Source of the DNA: Vibrio agarilyticus
GTDB lineage: Bacteria; Pseudomonadota; Gammaproteobacteria; Enterobacterales; Vibrionaceae
Length of the DNA: 64,000 nt
Reading direction: 5' to 3'
NCBI RefSeq assembly: GCF_012641465.1
Contig: NZ_JABAIK010000007.1
Coordinates: 156,296-220,295 of the forward strand
Position numbers and translations under genes: made by a program. Below the pieces are notes generated by a model. The model made no database searches, had not been told where the DNA came from, and worked only from the letters and a program-made list of their open reading frames with translations. Position 1 is the stretch's first letter. Each line of letters starts with the position of its first letter. Shown one piece after another: positions 1 to 9,865 of the stretch.

Positions 1-68
1 GCCGCAAACCCTAAAACACCAACCGCAATATGGCTTATCGTCAGTAGCACTATCTTTTTTATACTCAT
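1..68 (-). CDS. 5' end of an unidentified membrane-anchored or secreted protein (partial)
   Basis: An ATG at 66-68 on the minus strand is preceded by AAGGAA and opens a frame that stays open to the window edge, giving about 22 residues beginning MSIKKIVLLTISHIAVGV. Two lysines followed by a hydrophobic run are what an N-terminal signal peptide or membrane anchor looks like. The rest of the gene lies outside the window, so its function cannot be told. It is divergent from the alpha-galactosidase gene, with a palindromic repeat between them. Confidence 0.5.
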   Translation of the reverse strand, partial: MSIKKIVLLTISHIAVGVLGFA

Positions 69-89
69 CCGCTTTTCCTTGTTGAATAT

Positions 90-357
90 TATACCCAAGT
101 GACCTCAAGATGCTGGATTCAGAGCCGGCTCACTGAGCTGAGAGCAAGGCAAACAACGCAGCGAAATAGCGAGTCTATTTTCAAGTTGTTTAACGCCGCT
201 ATCGGTTCAGTGATTGGCTCCCAAAGGGCGAGCTGCCTTGGCTCATCAGCTTTGTTGACGATTTTCGATTGAGAACCACTCAATCTTCAAATCCTCGCCT
301 CACTGACAAACCAAGTCATTCTCGCTGAACCATACATCTTGAGGTTACTTGGGTATA
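90..357. repeat. MITE-like palindromic element, 268 bp
   Basis: The ends are 23-bp inverted repeats (90-112 and 335-357) with a single mismatch, starting TATACCCAAGTGACCTCAAG. The interior carries no reading frame of note. The terminal TATACCC/GGGTATA is shared with the shorter ERIC-like repeats elsewhere in the window, but the interior is different and twice as long. The element fills most of the space between the divergent genes at 68 and 451. It is probably a non-autonomous mobile repeat; no target duplication is obvious. Confidence 0.6.
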
Positions 358-450
358 TCAATAACGTGAGGTGTGACCGTATTTTTAGTGTGACTCATTT
401 GAGCGATTAACCGCATAATTTGGGCGAATTATGTGACGAGTGGAACTCTA

Positions 451-2178
451 ATGATTAACAATAATATGACGCTTTTGGTCGACTCAAATCAGATTGAGAC
501 GATAATTCACGGTGATGAATTCACATTCAAAATTAAAGATGACTCCCATTTTGAGCTTTCATCGCAGACCGCGCTTTGGCGCATGACTCTCGCGCTCGAC
601 AGTCATGCGCAAATTCTCGGTGATGGATTTCAAATGCTCGCACAAACCGGTGGGCGTATTGACCAACCTCACCCGATTGGCAGATGCCCCGATAATAATG
701 GGGAGTATCGCATTTATCCGATTGACGCGCCGCAGCGCTATTACAACTATCTGGTAATTCAAACCAACCAAGATTTTTGTTTAATGGGCTTTAGCTCGTG
801 CCAGCGTTTTGCAGGCTATTTTGAAATCGAACCACAAGCGGATCATTACGCAATTACCGCCTATCTCGATGGTGAAGAGCTACTTACCTCAGAGCTTACC
901 AATCGATATCTTGAATCGCTCGTTGTGATCCGCGAGGCGACATTAGACGCTGTTTTTTCTCGCTTTAGCAACGCCATTGCTCGCCACCACACGCCTTGCG
1001 CTGGAACACACGCACAAACACCCGTGGGCTGGTGTTCATGGTATGCGTATTACGCTAATGTCACTCAAGATCATATCGCCGAGAATCTTGAGGCAATGCA
1101 AGATGCCTTCGCTGAGATTGAGTGGGTATTACTAGATGATGGTTATCAAGCCCACATGGGCGATTGGTTAACCCCTTCGAACAAATTTCCAGATGGCATT
1201 GACGCTGTGATTGCCAATATTCGCGCAAAAGGCAAAAAGCCTGCAATTTGGATAGCCCCTTTTATCGCAGATAAAGACTCTGAACTGCTGAGCAATCATC
1301 CGGATTGGTTCGTAACTCACAGTGACGGCAAATTACTCAAAGCCGAAGAGATAACCTATGGCGGATGGCGCTGCACCCCTTGGTTTATTTTGGATACCTC
1401 TCACCCTGAGGTTCAGGCGCATTTAACCTCCGTAGTACGCAAGATGCGCGAGCAATGGGGTGTTGAACTCTTTAAGCTCGATGCCAACTATTGGGGCACA
1501 TTGAAAGGCCAGCGCTTTGCCAACGTGACCGGTATTGAGGCTTATCGTATGGGAATGGAGGCAATTCGTCGCGGCGCGGGAGAGGCGTGGTTATTGGGCT
1601 GCAACGCGCCGATGTGGCCATCATTAGGGCTGGTGGATGCGATGCGCGTCTCAGACGATGTCGAGCGTTTTTCTGGTCGCTTCGAGCAAATTGCCAAAGA
1701 AAATTTCTGCCGCAGTTGGCAACATCAACGTTTGTGGCAAATTGACCCAGATTGCGCCACCTTCACTTCATTGCCTAACCAAGCTGCAGAGTATGAGGCT
1801 TATGACTTTCATCGCAATGCGCTGCTTGCCAGTGGCGGCTTATTGCTCAGTGGCGACCCTCTCCCAGATGCCTCACCTCTTGCGGTTTCATCATGGCAAA
1901 AGCTGGTACTAAGACAATCACAAAACTCCGCCAACGCGCGTTTTGACGATCTGCATTTTCACCATGCGACCCTAACGTTAAATACCAAAGAAACCCTACA
2001 TTGCGCATTCAATTATCACTACAACGGCGCGCAAACCCTGACTTTGCAAAGTCAGGTGGCCTGTAATTGGTTTGATTATTGGAGTGGGGAGAAGCTAAAT
2101 AGCGAGCCAACGGCTTTATTTGAGTTGTCTTTACCTTCAGGGCTTGCCGCTCGAAGCCTGATAAGCCGAGCGATTTAA
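451..2178 (+). CDS. Alpha-galactosidase, glycoside hydrolase family 36
   Basis: Predicted to hydrolyse terminal alpha-1,6-galactose from melibiose- or raffinose-type sugars. The central barrel holds the family motifs: GWCSWYAYYANVT near residue 193, LLDDGYQ near 227, FKLDANYW with the likely nucleophile Asp344, and MRVSDDV with the likely acid/base Asp402 or Asp403. The N-terminal 180 residues fit the beta-sandwich of GH36. There is no signal peptide, so it should be cytoplasmic and act on imported sugar. A GTG at 433 is in frame, but the ATG at 451 with GAGTGGA upstream is the better start. No sugar transporter or regulator lies beside it in the window. Two direct GTGTGAC copies (371-377 and 388-394) upstream could be part of its control region. 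Confidence 0.85.
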   Translation: MINNNMTLLVDSNQIETIIHGDEFTFKIKDDSHFELSSQTALWRMTLALDSHAQILGDGFQMLAQTGGRIDQPHPIGRCPDNNGEYRIYPIDAPQRYYNYLVIQTNQDFCLMGFSSCQRFAGYFEIEPQADHYAITAYLDGEELLTSELTNRYLESLVVIREATLDAVFSRFSNAIARHHTPCAGTHAQTPVGWCSWYAYYANVTQDHIAENLEAMQDAFAEIEWVLLDDGYQAHMGDWLTPSNKFPDGIDAVIANIRAKGKKPAIWIAPFIADKDSELLSNHPDWFVTHSDGKLLKAEEITYGGWRCTPWFILDTSHPEVQAHLTSVVRKMREQWGVELFKLDANYWGTLKGQRFANVTGIEAYRMGMEAIRRGAGEAWLLGCNAPMWPSLGLVDAMRVSDDVERFSGRFEQIAKENFCRSWQHQRLWQIDPDCATFTSLPNQAAEYEAYDFHRNALLASGGLLLSGDPLPDASPLAVSSWQKLVLRQSQNSANARFDDLHFHHATLTLNTKETLHCAFNYHYNGAQTLTLQSQVACNWFDYWSGEKLNSEPTALFELSLPSGLAARSLISRAI

Positions 2179-2191
2179 ATCGTTCAACCTT

Positions 2192-2222
2192 CCCCAAGCA
2201 CTGTAAAAAACAAGGCTTGGGG
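2192..2222. terminator. Possible hairpin between alpha-galactosidase and lolE
   Basis: CCCCAAGC and GCTTGGGG form an 8-bp stem around a 15-base loop, between the convergent ends of the alpha-galactosidase gene and lolE. Neither side has a clear T run, so it is only a weak terminator candidate. Confidence 0.3.
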
Positions 2223-2244
2223 ATGGCTTAGGCATTCAAAGGCA

Positions 2245-3483
2245 TTAGTGACCGCTCAATACGGCAGCTGGCAATACTTTGGCAGCGCGTGAGGCGGGAT
2301 ACCAGGTAGCGCACAAGCTAAGAGCAATAGCGGTAGCCGAAACGACTATCACATCAGAAAACATCAACTGGGAAGGCAGAAAATCAACAAAGTAGATATC
2401 ACCAGATAAAAACTGATGCCCAACCAGAGTCTCTAAACCTCGAATCAGCGCCGTTAAGTTACTCGCCACCAACACACCAAGAACACTGCCAATTACACTT
2501 CCTAGCACACCAGAAAACAAACCTTGGCTGATAAAAATACGTTTTATCAAACGATCGTTCGCTCCCATGGTACGTAAAATCGCAATATCTGCCGCGCGGT
2601 CTTTCACCGCCATCATCAGCGTTGAAACAATATTAAAGCACGCTACGCCTATTACCAGTACCATGACTAAATACATAATGGTGCGCACCATCTGAATATC
2701 ACGATAGAGATAACCAAATTTCTGCTGCCAACTGCGCAAATAGACGTAAGCGCTCACCTGTTGCCCCGCTTCGCGAACAATATTTTGACTCTCTAGCACT
2801 GAGCTGGTTTTGAGAGAAATCCCCGTCACGCCTGAGGCCAAACCCGCGTACTCTTGCGCATCTTGCAATGGCAACAAGGCTAAGCTGTGATCAATTTGAC
2901 CATTGAGCGTCAGCAGCCCCGCGACTTGAACACGAATGCGTTTCGGTGCAGTCACCTTCTGACTTTCTCCAGCTTGCGGAATGAGCAAAGTGACAAAATC
3001 ACCCACTTTAGCTCCTATAGTATCTGCAATCCCTTTGCCTAAGATCATTTGGCGCTGACCGGGTAAAAATGCCTTTTGCCCTTTCTTATCGACAAAACTG
3101 AAAATCGACGAGACCTGAGGCTCCAGCTGCGCATCGATACCGCGAATTTCGAGCGCTTTCATTGTCGCCCCTTTTTCGACCAGCCCAGTTAAACGCACAT
3201 AAGGGGCTCCCGCTATCACTTGTGGATGCTCAGTCGCTTGTTCAATGATCAAAGGCCACTGCTCAATTGGCGCATTAACCCCTTCCATTTCCGCGTGAGA
3301 AACCACCGAGAGCACGCGCTGCTGCAACTCGCGCTCAAAGCCATTCATTGCTGAAAGTCCGATAATAATAACCGCCACGCCAACAGCGATACCGATCATC
3401 GACGATACTGAAATGAACGAGACCATTTTGTTGCGTTTTTTCGCGCGACTAAAGCGATAACCTATTGTCAAAGCCAGTGACAT
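2245..3483 (-). CDS. lolE: Lipoprotein-releasing ABC transporter permease LolE
   Basis: Inner-membrane subunit of LolCDE, which extracts outer-membrane-destined lipoproteins from the inner membrane and hands them to LolA. It is 412 residues. The N-terminus (IGYRFSRAKKRNKMVSFIS, then a membrane segment at about 22-45 ending SAMNGFE) is typical of LolC/LolE, followed by a large periplasmic domain and three C-terminal membrane segments (about 270-300, 315-345, 372-400). The start ATG overlaps the lolD stop by one base (TAATG), so the two are translationally coupled. It was called LolE rather than LolC because of its position last in lolC-lolD-lolE. Confidence 0.93.
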   Translation of the reverse strand: MSLALTIGYRFSRAKKRNKMVSFISVSSMIGIAVGVAVIIIGLSAMNGFERELQQRVLSVVSHAEMEGVNAPIEQWPLIIEQATEHPQVIAGAPYVRLTGLVEKGATMKALEIRGIDAQLEPQVSSIFSFVDKKGQKAFLPGQRQMILGKGIADTIGAKVGDFVTLLIPQAGESQKVTAPKRIRVQVAGLLTLNGQIDHSLALLPLQDAQEYAGLASGVTGISLKTSSVLESQNIVREAGQQVSAYVYLRSWQQKFGYLYRDIQMVRTIMYLVMVLVIGVACFNIVSTLMMAVKDRAADIAILRTMGANDRLIKRIFISQGLFSGVLGSVIGSVLGVLVASNLTALIRGLETLVGHQFLSGDIYFVDFLPSQLMFSDVIVVSATAIALSLCATWYPASRAAKVLPAAVLSGH

Positions 3484-4202
3484 TACGCCTCCTCAACTTG
3501 ACTTTGAGCCATCACAACATTCGGTTCATTTTTTACCAAAAGGCCATCTTGCATCACCACTTGGCGATCCATTTTCGCTGCCAACTCTTTGTCATGAGTC
3601 ACCACCAAGAAAGCGGTTTGCGACTCTCGATTCAGCTCACGCATCAAATCATAAATCGCAAGCGCACTTTGATGATCCAAGTTCCCAGTTGGCTCATCGG
3701 CAAGCACCAACGCAGGCTTATTGACTAGGGCTCGAGCAATTGCGACACGTTGCCGCTCCCCGCCAGACAGTTCAGCGGGCCTATGATGAACTCGATGAGC
3801 CAAACCGACTTGCTTAAGCAAGGTTAATGCACTTTGCTCAGCCGCCGCCTTACGCGCGCCACCAATGAGAAGGGGCATCATCACATTTTCCAATGCGGTA
3901 AAATCCGCCAATAAGTGATGGAACTGATAAATAAAGCCCAGATGCTGGTTGCGAACTTTGGCTTGCTGATTGCCCGTCAAACTCAAGAGATCGTAATCAA
4001 GAAACTGCACCTTACCTTCGGTTGCATCATCTAACGCCCCCAATATATGCAGCAAAGTGCTTTTTCCTGAACCAGAGCTACCCACAATCGCCACCAACTC
4101 TCCGGGTTTCATTGAGAAGCTAACGCCCTTAAGTACCTCAGTTTCAAGCTCACCTTCGCGGTAAGTTTTGCGAACATGGGTACAAGACAATAAGTTATTC
4201 AT
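3483..4202 (-). CDS. lolD: Lipoprotein-releasing ABC transporter ATPase LolD
   Basis: Cytoplasmic ATPase driving lipoprotein release by LolC/LolE. 239 residues with Walker [10 protein letters not shown], signature LSGGERQR, Walker [14 protein letters not shown] and the H-loop THDKEL. Its ATG overlaps the end of lolC by 8 bases and its stop overlaps the lolE start, so the three genes form one tightly coupled operon transcribed from upstream of lolC. Confidence 0.95.
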   Translation of the reverse strand: MNNLLSCTHVRKTYREGELETEVLKGVSFSMKPGELVAIVGSSGSGKSTLLHILGALDDATEGKVQFLDYDLLSLTGNQQAKVRNQHLGFIYQFHHLLADFTALENVMMPLLIGGARKAAAEQSALTLLKQVGLAHRVHHRPAELSGGERQRVAIARALVNKPALVLADEPTGNLDHQSALAIYDLMRELNRESQTAFLVVTHDKELAAKMDRQVVMQDGLLVKNEPNVVMAQSQVEEA

Positions 4203-5403
4203 AGCGTAGCGCCTCAGCAGGTTTCACAGATGATGCTCGGTAAGAAGGATACAAGGTTGCCGTGAGGCTCAAGACAATGGCCAATGCCACCACCAGCACA
4301 ATTTGCATTGGTTCAATTAAAATCGGCAGTTCGCCACCATAGGCAAATAACGCAACGCCCATAGCCTCTAAGACGGTGTTTAAATGACTAGCCAAGATCA
4401 CGCCAAGAGCGCCCCCCGCTACTGCGCCAATTACGCCGCTGCTAGCACCTTGTACCATAAAAATCGTCATCACTTGACCTGAAGACATACCTTGCGTTTT
4501 TAGAATTGCGACTTCAGATTGCTTCTCCATCACCACCATAATCAGTGCCGAGATGATATTAAAGGCGGCAACACCAACAATCAGACCAAGCATAAGGCCC
4601 ATCATATTCTTTTCCATTTTTACCGCTTGAAACAGCTCACCGCGCTGCTCACGCCAATCGTGCCATTGCCAGCTGGCCGGTAGCGGCTTATTGGCTAACT
4701 CAGCCACGCGAAATGGATCATCAAAAAATAGACGCCATCCAGAGATGGTATTTGGTTTAAATCGCAGCAATCGGCGCAAATCCTCGATATGAGTGATCAT
4801 AAGCTGACCATCCACATCAGAGCCGGTATTAAAAATACCCATCACAGTAAAATTACGTTGGCTTGGCATGCGCCCAAGCGGCGTAAGCAGCGAGGCGTTG
4901 GTCGCTAAAAGCCGAACTTTGTCTCCGACCGAGACACGCAAGTCACGCGCTAACTGATGCCCCAGAAAAACGCCATACTGCCCTTGAGTCAAACTCTTAA
5001 TATGGCCCGCAATGAGATACTGAGTAATCGGGTCGTCTGCCGCAGGTTCCACCCCAACGGCGTAACCGACAGAGAGATTGGCCGGACTTTGCAACACCAC
5101 TTCACTTCGTACCAGCGGGGCGGGTGGACGCGTTTCAGACAATTCGGTGATAAAACTCGGCGCCGCCAATTGCTGCGGCGTTGGCCCATGTTCCAAGCCG
5201 ATAACCGCTTGTGGCAACACACCTAAAATACGTGATTTCAGTTGCGCTTCAAAACCATTCATGACTGACAATACGGTGATAAGCGAAAGGACGCCAATAG
5301 TGATACCAGCGGTCGACATATAAGAAACAAAGCGACTAAACCTATCACCGGAGCGGCCTTTGAGATAGCGCAACCCAATAGCTACCGATACAGGATGAAA
5401 CAT
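4195..5403 (-). CDS. lolC: Lipoprotein-releasing ABC transporter permease LolC
   Basis: Partner permease of LolE in the inner membrane. From the ATG at 5403 it is 402 residues ([17 protein letters not shown]), with one N-terminal membrane segment ending VLSVMNGFE, a periplasmic domain, and three C-terminal segments. The open frame runs back to 5499, but those extra 32 codons come from an inserted repeat and match nothing in the family, so the start was placed at 5403. First gene of the lolCDE operon, divergent from the PilZ-like gene. Confidence 0.93.
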   Translation of the reverse strand: MFHPVSVAIGLRYLKGRSGDRFSRFVSYMSTAGITIGVLSLITVLSVMNGFEAQLKSRILGVLPQAVIGLEHGPTPQQLAAPSFITELSETRPPAPLVRSEVVLQSPANLSVGYAVGVEPAADDPITQYLIAGHIKSLTQGQYGVFLGHQLARDLRVSVGDKVRLLATNASLLTPLGRMPSQRNFTVMGIFNTGSDVDGQLMITHIEDLRRLLRFKPNTISGWRLFFDDPFRVAELANKPLPASWQWHDWREQRGELFQAVKMEKNMMGLMLGLIVGVAAFNIISALIMVVMEKQSEVAILKTQGMSSGQVMTIFMVQGASSGVIGAVAGGALGVILASHLNTVLEAMGVALFAYGGELPILIEPMQIVLVVALAIVLSLTATLYPSYRASSVKPAEALRYE

Positions 5404-5426
5404 ACACGATCCGTAAATGAGAATAA

Positions 5427-5579
5427 TATACCCAAGTAACCTAGGCCCAAACAACTCGATGAAGCAGGTCGGTGGTAAACGAGCAAAGCCTCTAAGCACG
5501 TCATCAACATAGATACACTATGTGGTGAGGTTTATCAGAGCCAGCCAACAATACTGCAACTTCAAGTGGAAAGGGTATA
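5427..5579 (+). repeat. Composite ERIC-like repeat in the lolC leader
   Basis: The left end TATACCCAAGTAACCT is identical to the outer 16 bases of the 268-bp element at 90-357 (its right end read backwards). It then joins an ERIC-like body (CCCAAACAACTCGATG, central ATGTGGTGAGGTTTATCAG, right end AACTTCAAGTGGAAAGGGTATA). It appears to be one repeat end joined to another family. It lies just upstream of lolC, inside or next to its untranslated leader. The remainder of the 388-bp gap to the PilZ-like gene (5580-5791) shows no gene and must hold the divergent promoters. Confidence 0.7.
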
Positions 5580-5791
5580 ACGGTCATCGAGACGATAATT
5601 TGAGTATGATAACTCAAAAAAGTTCGAAACCGTAATTCAACCACTAAGCGGGCAAAATTTAATCAAACTTCGTCATTCTCACCAAGTTTGCATAACGGCG
5701 CTTGATATGTTGCGCGTCTTGACGATAATCACCTCACTGAGTCAGATTTTTCAGTGAGATACCGCAGCCTACGCAGTGAGAAGGATTGCCC

Positions 5792-6385
5792 ATGACAGAA
5801 TCAGAATACTTCACCGTTCGTCATCGCATGACGATCAATGTCGAGATGCTACCCCCTGAGTTTTCGCTGCCAAGCGAGGATGCTTTCGAGGCGCAGATCC
5901 CTACTCCCTTTCGCGTTGCCAACGAGTTTTGCCAACTGGACCAAATGGCCGAAAATGCACGAAGTGAACTCAAGCAGAGCGACTTTACTCACGTGATCGG
6001 GCTGCTTGATGCACAAAATGCCAAACTGAACCTTTTGCTCAGCTTTATGTTGGCACAACAAGACGATGAAAGTTTGCGCTTTTTTACCACGGATTTCGGC
6101 GCTAGCGAAGTGCGTTATTTAAGTCCAGTCTCACAAGACATCGGCCAATTAGCACGCGTCAAACTGTTTATTGACCATCCAGCCGCTGCCATTTTCTGTT
6201 ATGCCGAAGTGATTCGCTGCGAAACGGTGAGTGACGCTCAAACTGAGACTGGCGAGACACAATACCGCATAACTTTACGCTATCAAATGCTACGCGACAT
6301 CGACCAAGATCTGCTGATCAAAGCAGCTCTGTACCAACAGCAAAAACTGCTTCGCCAACGCTCACTTGAGCGCGAAAGAAAATAG
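5792..6385 (+). CDS. PilZ-domain-like protein (PlzB type), degenerate c-di-GMP motif
   Basis: 197 residues. Its position between lolC and mfd matches V. cholerae VC1885 (PlzB). The C-terminal half resembles a PilZ barrel (FFTTDFGASEVRYLSP, then hydrophobic strands). The N-terminal RHRMT does not give the RxxxR motif, and DFGASEV does not give DxSxxG, so classical c-di-GMP binding is unlikely from sequence. PilZ proteins usually couple c-di-GMP to motility or biofilm behaviour; a degenerate one may act by protein contacts. The start at 5792 has AAGGA at a good distance; a TTG at 5786 is less likely. It may be cotranscribed with mfd, 12 bases downstream. Confidence 0.72.
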   Translation: MTESEYFTVRHRMTINVEMLPPEFSLPSEDAFEAQIPTPFRVANEFCQLDQMAENARSELKQSDFTHVIGLLDAQNAKLNLLLSFMLAQQDDESLRFFTTDFGASEVRYLSPVSQDIGQLARVKLFIDHPAAAIFCYAEVIRCETVSDAQTETGETQYRITLRYQMLRDIDQDLLIKAALYQQQKLLRQRSLERERK

Positions 6386-6397
6386 ACTGAGTTGATA

Positions 6398-9300
6398 ATG
6401 AACCCAAATGCCATTCTGTCGGTTCCGCAACCAAGCGGTGCGGGCGACAAAAAACACTTCGGTAATCTCACTGGCGCCGCGCTTGCCCTGTCAGTTGCAG
6501 AACTTGCGCAAAACCACCCTAGCCACACTCTGTTTGTGGTGCCAGATCCGCAAACCGCGCTTAAGCTGCAAGCGGAGATTGAACAGTTTTTTCAAGGTGA
6601 AGTGGCTATTTTCCCCGATTGGGAAACTCTGCCTTACGACAACTTTTCACCCAACCAAGAGATCATCTCCGACCGAATTGAACGGCTTTTTCAACTGCCA
6701 CAGCAGCGTAGCGGCATTACCATCGCGCCAATTAGCACCCTGTTGCAGCGCCAATCACCTCGTGATTTTCTGTTGCAGCACACGCTAGTGGTAAAAACAG
6801 GCGATCAATACTCTCTTGAACGACTGCGAATACAGCTGGAAAACTCTGGCTACCGCCACGTTGATCAAGTTTTTGGACCAGGTGAGTACGCCAGCCGAGG
6901 CTCAATTATCGACCTTTACCCTATGGGTAGCCGCGACCCGTATCGAATTGATTTTTTTGACGACGAAATTGATACAATTCGCACCTTTGATGCCGAAACC
7001 CAGCGTTCAACAGCGGATATTGGTGAGATTCGCCTCTTACCCGCGCACGAATTTCCCACCAATGACAACGCCATTGAAGAGTTTCGCATTCGCTGGCGCA
7101 GTAAATTTGACGCGCGTCGTGAACCCGAGTCGATTTATGCTCAAGTGACAAAAGGCGTATGGCCAGCCGGCATTGAGTATTGGCAGCCGCTTTTTTTTGA
7201 GCGCACTGAGACACTGTTTGATTATTTAGACTCGAACACCCAAATCGTCAGTGTTGGCGATTTGGATGCCGCTATCGACAGTTTTTGGACCGATATCGAA
7301 TATCGTTACGATCAAAAACGTGTTGACCCAATGCGGCCGCTGCTTGCTCCTGTCGAACTTTGGCAAACCAAAGACGAACTGTATGGCCATTTAAAATCGC
7401 ACAGCCAAATTCGACTGCATTGCGACCCTGTTGAAGCAAAAGCGGGGCGCACTAACGCCAACATTGAAGCGCTGCCAACACTGCATGTTCAGCAGCAAAA
7501 TAAAGAGCCTCTAGCTCAATTAGGTCAATTTGCCCACCAGTTTGACGGCAAAGTGATCTTCTCCGTCGAATCGCAAGGCCGCCGCGAAGCGCTGTCCGAA
7601 CTCTTAGCTGGGATTCAGATCCGCCCTAAAGAGTGCGAAAGTCTAACCGAAGCACTGAGCAGTGATGAGCGTTTTACGTTGATCCTCGGCGCCAGTGAAC
7701 ATGGCTTCCTTGCACTGACTCCGCGCTTTGCCCTCATCTGCGAAAGCGACCTGCTTGGCGATCGCGTCATTCAACGCCGCAAAAAAGACAAACGCGCAGT
7801 CAATAGCGATACTGTCATTCGTTATCTCGCGGAGTTAAAGCCAGGTCAGCCTGTGGTGCACATTGACCACGGTATCGGACGTTATATCGGGCTGCAAACC
7901 CTCGAAGCGGGTGGCATGAAAACCGAATATGTCACTCTTGAATACCAAAATGACGCCAAACTGTATGTGCCGGTGGCATCGCTTAATCTTATCAGCCGTT
8001 ATTCTGGTGGTGCCGACGATACCGCGCCCATCAACCGACTTGGCAGTGAGTCTTGGGCCAAAGCGCGACGCAAAGCGGCCGAAAAAGTGCGGGATGTGGC
8101 AGCGCAATTGCTTGATGTCTACGCCAAACGCGAACTCAAACCCGGCTTTAAATTCGCCCTTGACCGAGGTCAATACGCCACATTTAAAGCAGGATTCCCA
8201 TTTGAGGAAACCGACGACCAGTCAATGGCGATTAACGCGGTACTCTCTGATATGTGCCAAGCCAAAGCTATGGATCGCCTCGTCTGTGGTGATGTCGGTT
8301 TTGGTAAAACCGAAGTGGCAATGCGCGCGGCGTTCGTCGCCACCGACAACGGCAAACAAGTCGCGGTTCTTGTGCCAACCACGCTTCTTGCACAGCAGCA
8401 CTTTGAAAACTTTCGTGACCGCTTTGCCAACTTGCCAATTCGCGTTGAAGTGTTGTCACGCTTTAAATCGGCCAAAGAGCAAAAGCAGATCATGCAAGCG
8501 GTCGCCGAAGGAAAAGTGGACATCGTTGTTGGTACTCACAAGCTGCTTTCAAGCGACATTCAATTTCGCGATTTGGGGCTATTGATTGTCGATGAAGAAC
8601 ACCGCTTTGGCGTGCGCCAAAAAGAGAAAGTCAAAGCGATGCGCGCTGATGTCGATATTTTGACGTTAACAGCGACACCAATCCCGCGTACTCTGAATAT
8701 GGCCATGAGCGGTATGCGTGATTTGTCGATTATCGCCACGCCACCAGCACGACGTCTTGCAATTAAAACCTTTGTTCGACAACACGACAACAGCGTGATT
8801 CGTGAAGCGGCGCTGCGTGAAATCATGCGTGGTGGCCAGGTTTACTTTCTGCATAACCAGGTTGAAACGATTGAAAAAGTCGCTGAAGATCTTGAAAAGC
8901 TGATCCCAGAAGCGCGCGTGACCGTAGCCCATGGGCAGATGCGAGAGCGCGAGCTTGAACAGGTGATGAACGATTTTTATCATCAGCGTTTCAATCTACT
9001 CGTGTGTACGACCATCATTGAGACCGGGATTGATATTCCAACCGCCAACACCATTATTATGGATCGCGCCGATAACCTAGGACTCGCTCAGCTTCACCAA
9101 CTTCGTGGACGTGTCGGCCGCTCACATCATCAAGCGTACGCCTATCTGCTCACGCCGCATCCCAAAGCCATGACTAAAGACGCAATTAAACGTCTTGATG
9201 CTATCGCTTCATTAGAGGATCTTGGTGCCGGCTTTACACTGGCAACACACGATTTGGAAATTCGTGGTGCTGGTGAGCTTTTAGGCGATGAACAAAGTGG

Positions 9301-9859
9301 GCAAATTCAATCAGTTGGATTTACACTCTATATGGAGATGCTTGAACAAGCCGTCGAAGCCCTAAAAGAAGGTAAAGAGCCCTCTTTGGATGATTTGCTG
9401 CGCGAGCAAACCGAAATCGAAATGCGGTTGCCAGCTCTATTGCCCGATGACTATATTCCGGATGTGAATACAAGACTATCAATGTACAAACGTATTGCCA
9501 GTGTCACCGAGCAAAACGCATTAATTGAACTGAAAGTGGAACTTATCGACCGCTTTGGCACCTTACCAGATGCCGCAAAAAATCTTCTAGAAGTGGCGGA
9601 GCTCAAGTTAGTTGCTGCAATGCTCAGAGTGAAGAAAATCGAAGCTCATGATAAGGGTGGCTTCATCGAGTTTTACCCAAATGCAGCCATCAACCCAGCA
9701 TTTTTGGTCAATTTGCTACAGTCACAACCACAAAAATTTGCAATGGATGGTCCAACAAAATTCAAGTTTGTCGTACCATTAACCGATCGGAGAAAGCGAG
9801 TACAATGCGTCCGCGATCTCCTAAACGACTTTCAACAAAATTTATTACCAACGAGTTAA
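6398..9859 (+). CDS. mfd: Transcription-repair coupling factor Mfd
   Basis: DNA translocase that pushes stalled RNA polymerase off damaged DNA and recruits UvrA. About 1153 residues, the usual length. Order: UvrB-like N-terminal region (1-350), RNA-polymerase-interacting domain with HIDHGIGRYIGL near 485, helicase motif I GDVGFGKT near 631, DEEH near 731, motif VI GRVGRSHH near 905, and the C-terminal domain that masks UvrA binding. ATG 6398 was preferred over a TTG at 6392. It begins 12 bases after the PilZ-like gene and ends 6 bases before csiV, suggesting one transcript. Confidence 0.97.
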   Translation: MNPNAILSVPQPSGAGDKKHFGNLTGAALALSVAELAQNHPSHTLFVVPDPQTALKLQAEIEQFFQGEVAIFPDWETLPYDNFSPNQEIISDRIERLFQLPQQRSGITIAPISTLLQRQSPRDFLLQHTLVVKTGDQYSLERLRIQLENSGYRHVDQVFGPGEYASRGSIIDLYPMGSRDPYRIDFFDDEIDTIRTFDAETQRSTADIGEIRLLPAHEFPTNDNAIEEFRIRWRSKFDARREPESIYAQVTKGVWPAGIEYWQPLFFERTETLFDYLDSNTQIVSVGDLDAAIDSFWTDIEYRYDQKRVDPMRPLLAPVELWQTKDELYGHLKSHSQIRLHCDPVEAKAGRTNANIEALPTLHVQQQNKEPLAQLGQFAHQFDGKVIFSVESQGRREALSELLAGIQIRPKECESLTEALSSDERFTLILGASEHGFLALTPRFALICESDLLGDRVIQRRKKDKRAVNSDTVIRYLAELKPGQPVVHIDHGIGRYIGLQTLEAGGMKTEYVTLEYQNDAKLYVPVASLNLISRYSGGADDTAPINRLGSESWAKARRKAAEKVRDVAAQLLDVYAKRELKPGFKFALDRGQYATFKAGFPFEETDDQSMAINAVLSDMCQAKAMDRLVCGDVGFGKTEVAMRAAFVATDNGKQVAVLVPTTLLAQQHFENFRDRFANLPIRVEVLSRFKSAKEQKQIMQAVAEGKVDIVVGTHKLLSSDIQFRDLGLLIVDEEHRFGVRQKEKVKAMRADVDILTLTATPIPRTLNMAMSGMRDLSIIATPPARRLAIKTFVRQHDNSVIREAALREIMRGGQVYFLHNQVETIEKVAEDLEKLIPEARVTVAHGQMRERELEQVMNDFYHQRFNLLVCTTIIETGIDIPTANTIIMDRADNLGLAQLHQLRGRVGRSHHQAYAYLLTPHPKAMTKDAIKRLDAIASLEDLGAGFTLATHDLEIRGAGELLGDEQSGQIQSVGFTLYMEMLEQAVEALKEGKEPSLDDLLREQTEIEMRLPALLPDDYIPDVNTRLSMYKRIASVTEQNALIELKVELIDRFGTLPDAAKNLLEVAELKLVAAMLRVKKIEAHDKGGFIEFYPNAAINPAFLVNLLQSQPQKFAMDGPTKFKFVVPLTDRRKRVQCVRDLLNDFQQNLLPTS

Positions 9860-9865
9860 ATCTGC

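Noticed and set aside
371-394. Direct GTGTGAC repeat before the alpha-galactosidase as a CRP site
   Set aside because: The copies are direct and not inverted, so they do not form a TGTGA-N6-TCACA palindrome; kept only as a note.
5404-5499. Longer N-terminus for LolC
   Set aside because: The additional codons are derived from the composite repeat and lack any LolC similarity; the ATG at 5403 gives the normal family start.
7929-8585. 218-codon plus-strand open frame inside mfd
   Set aside because: Overlaps the RNA-polymerase-interacting and helicase parts of Mfd in another frame, with low-complexity composition.
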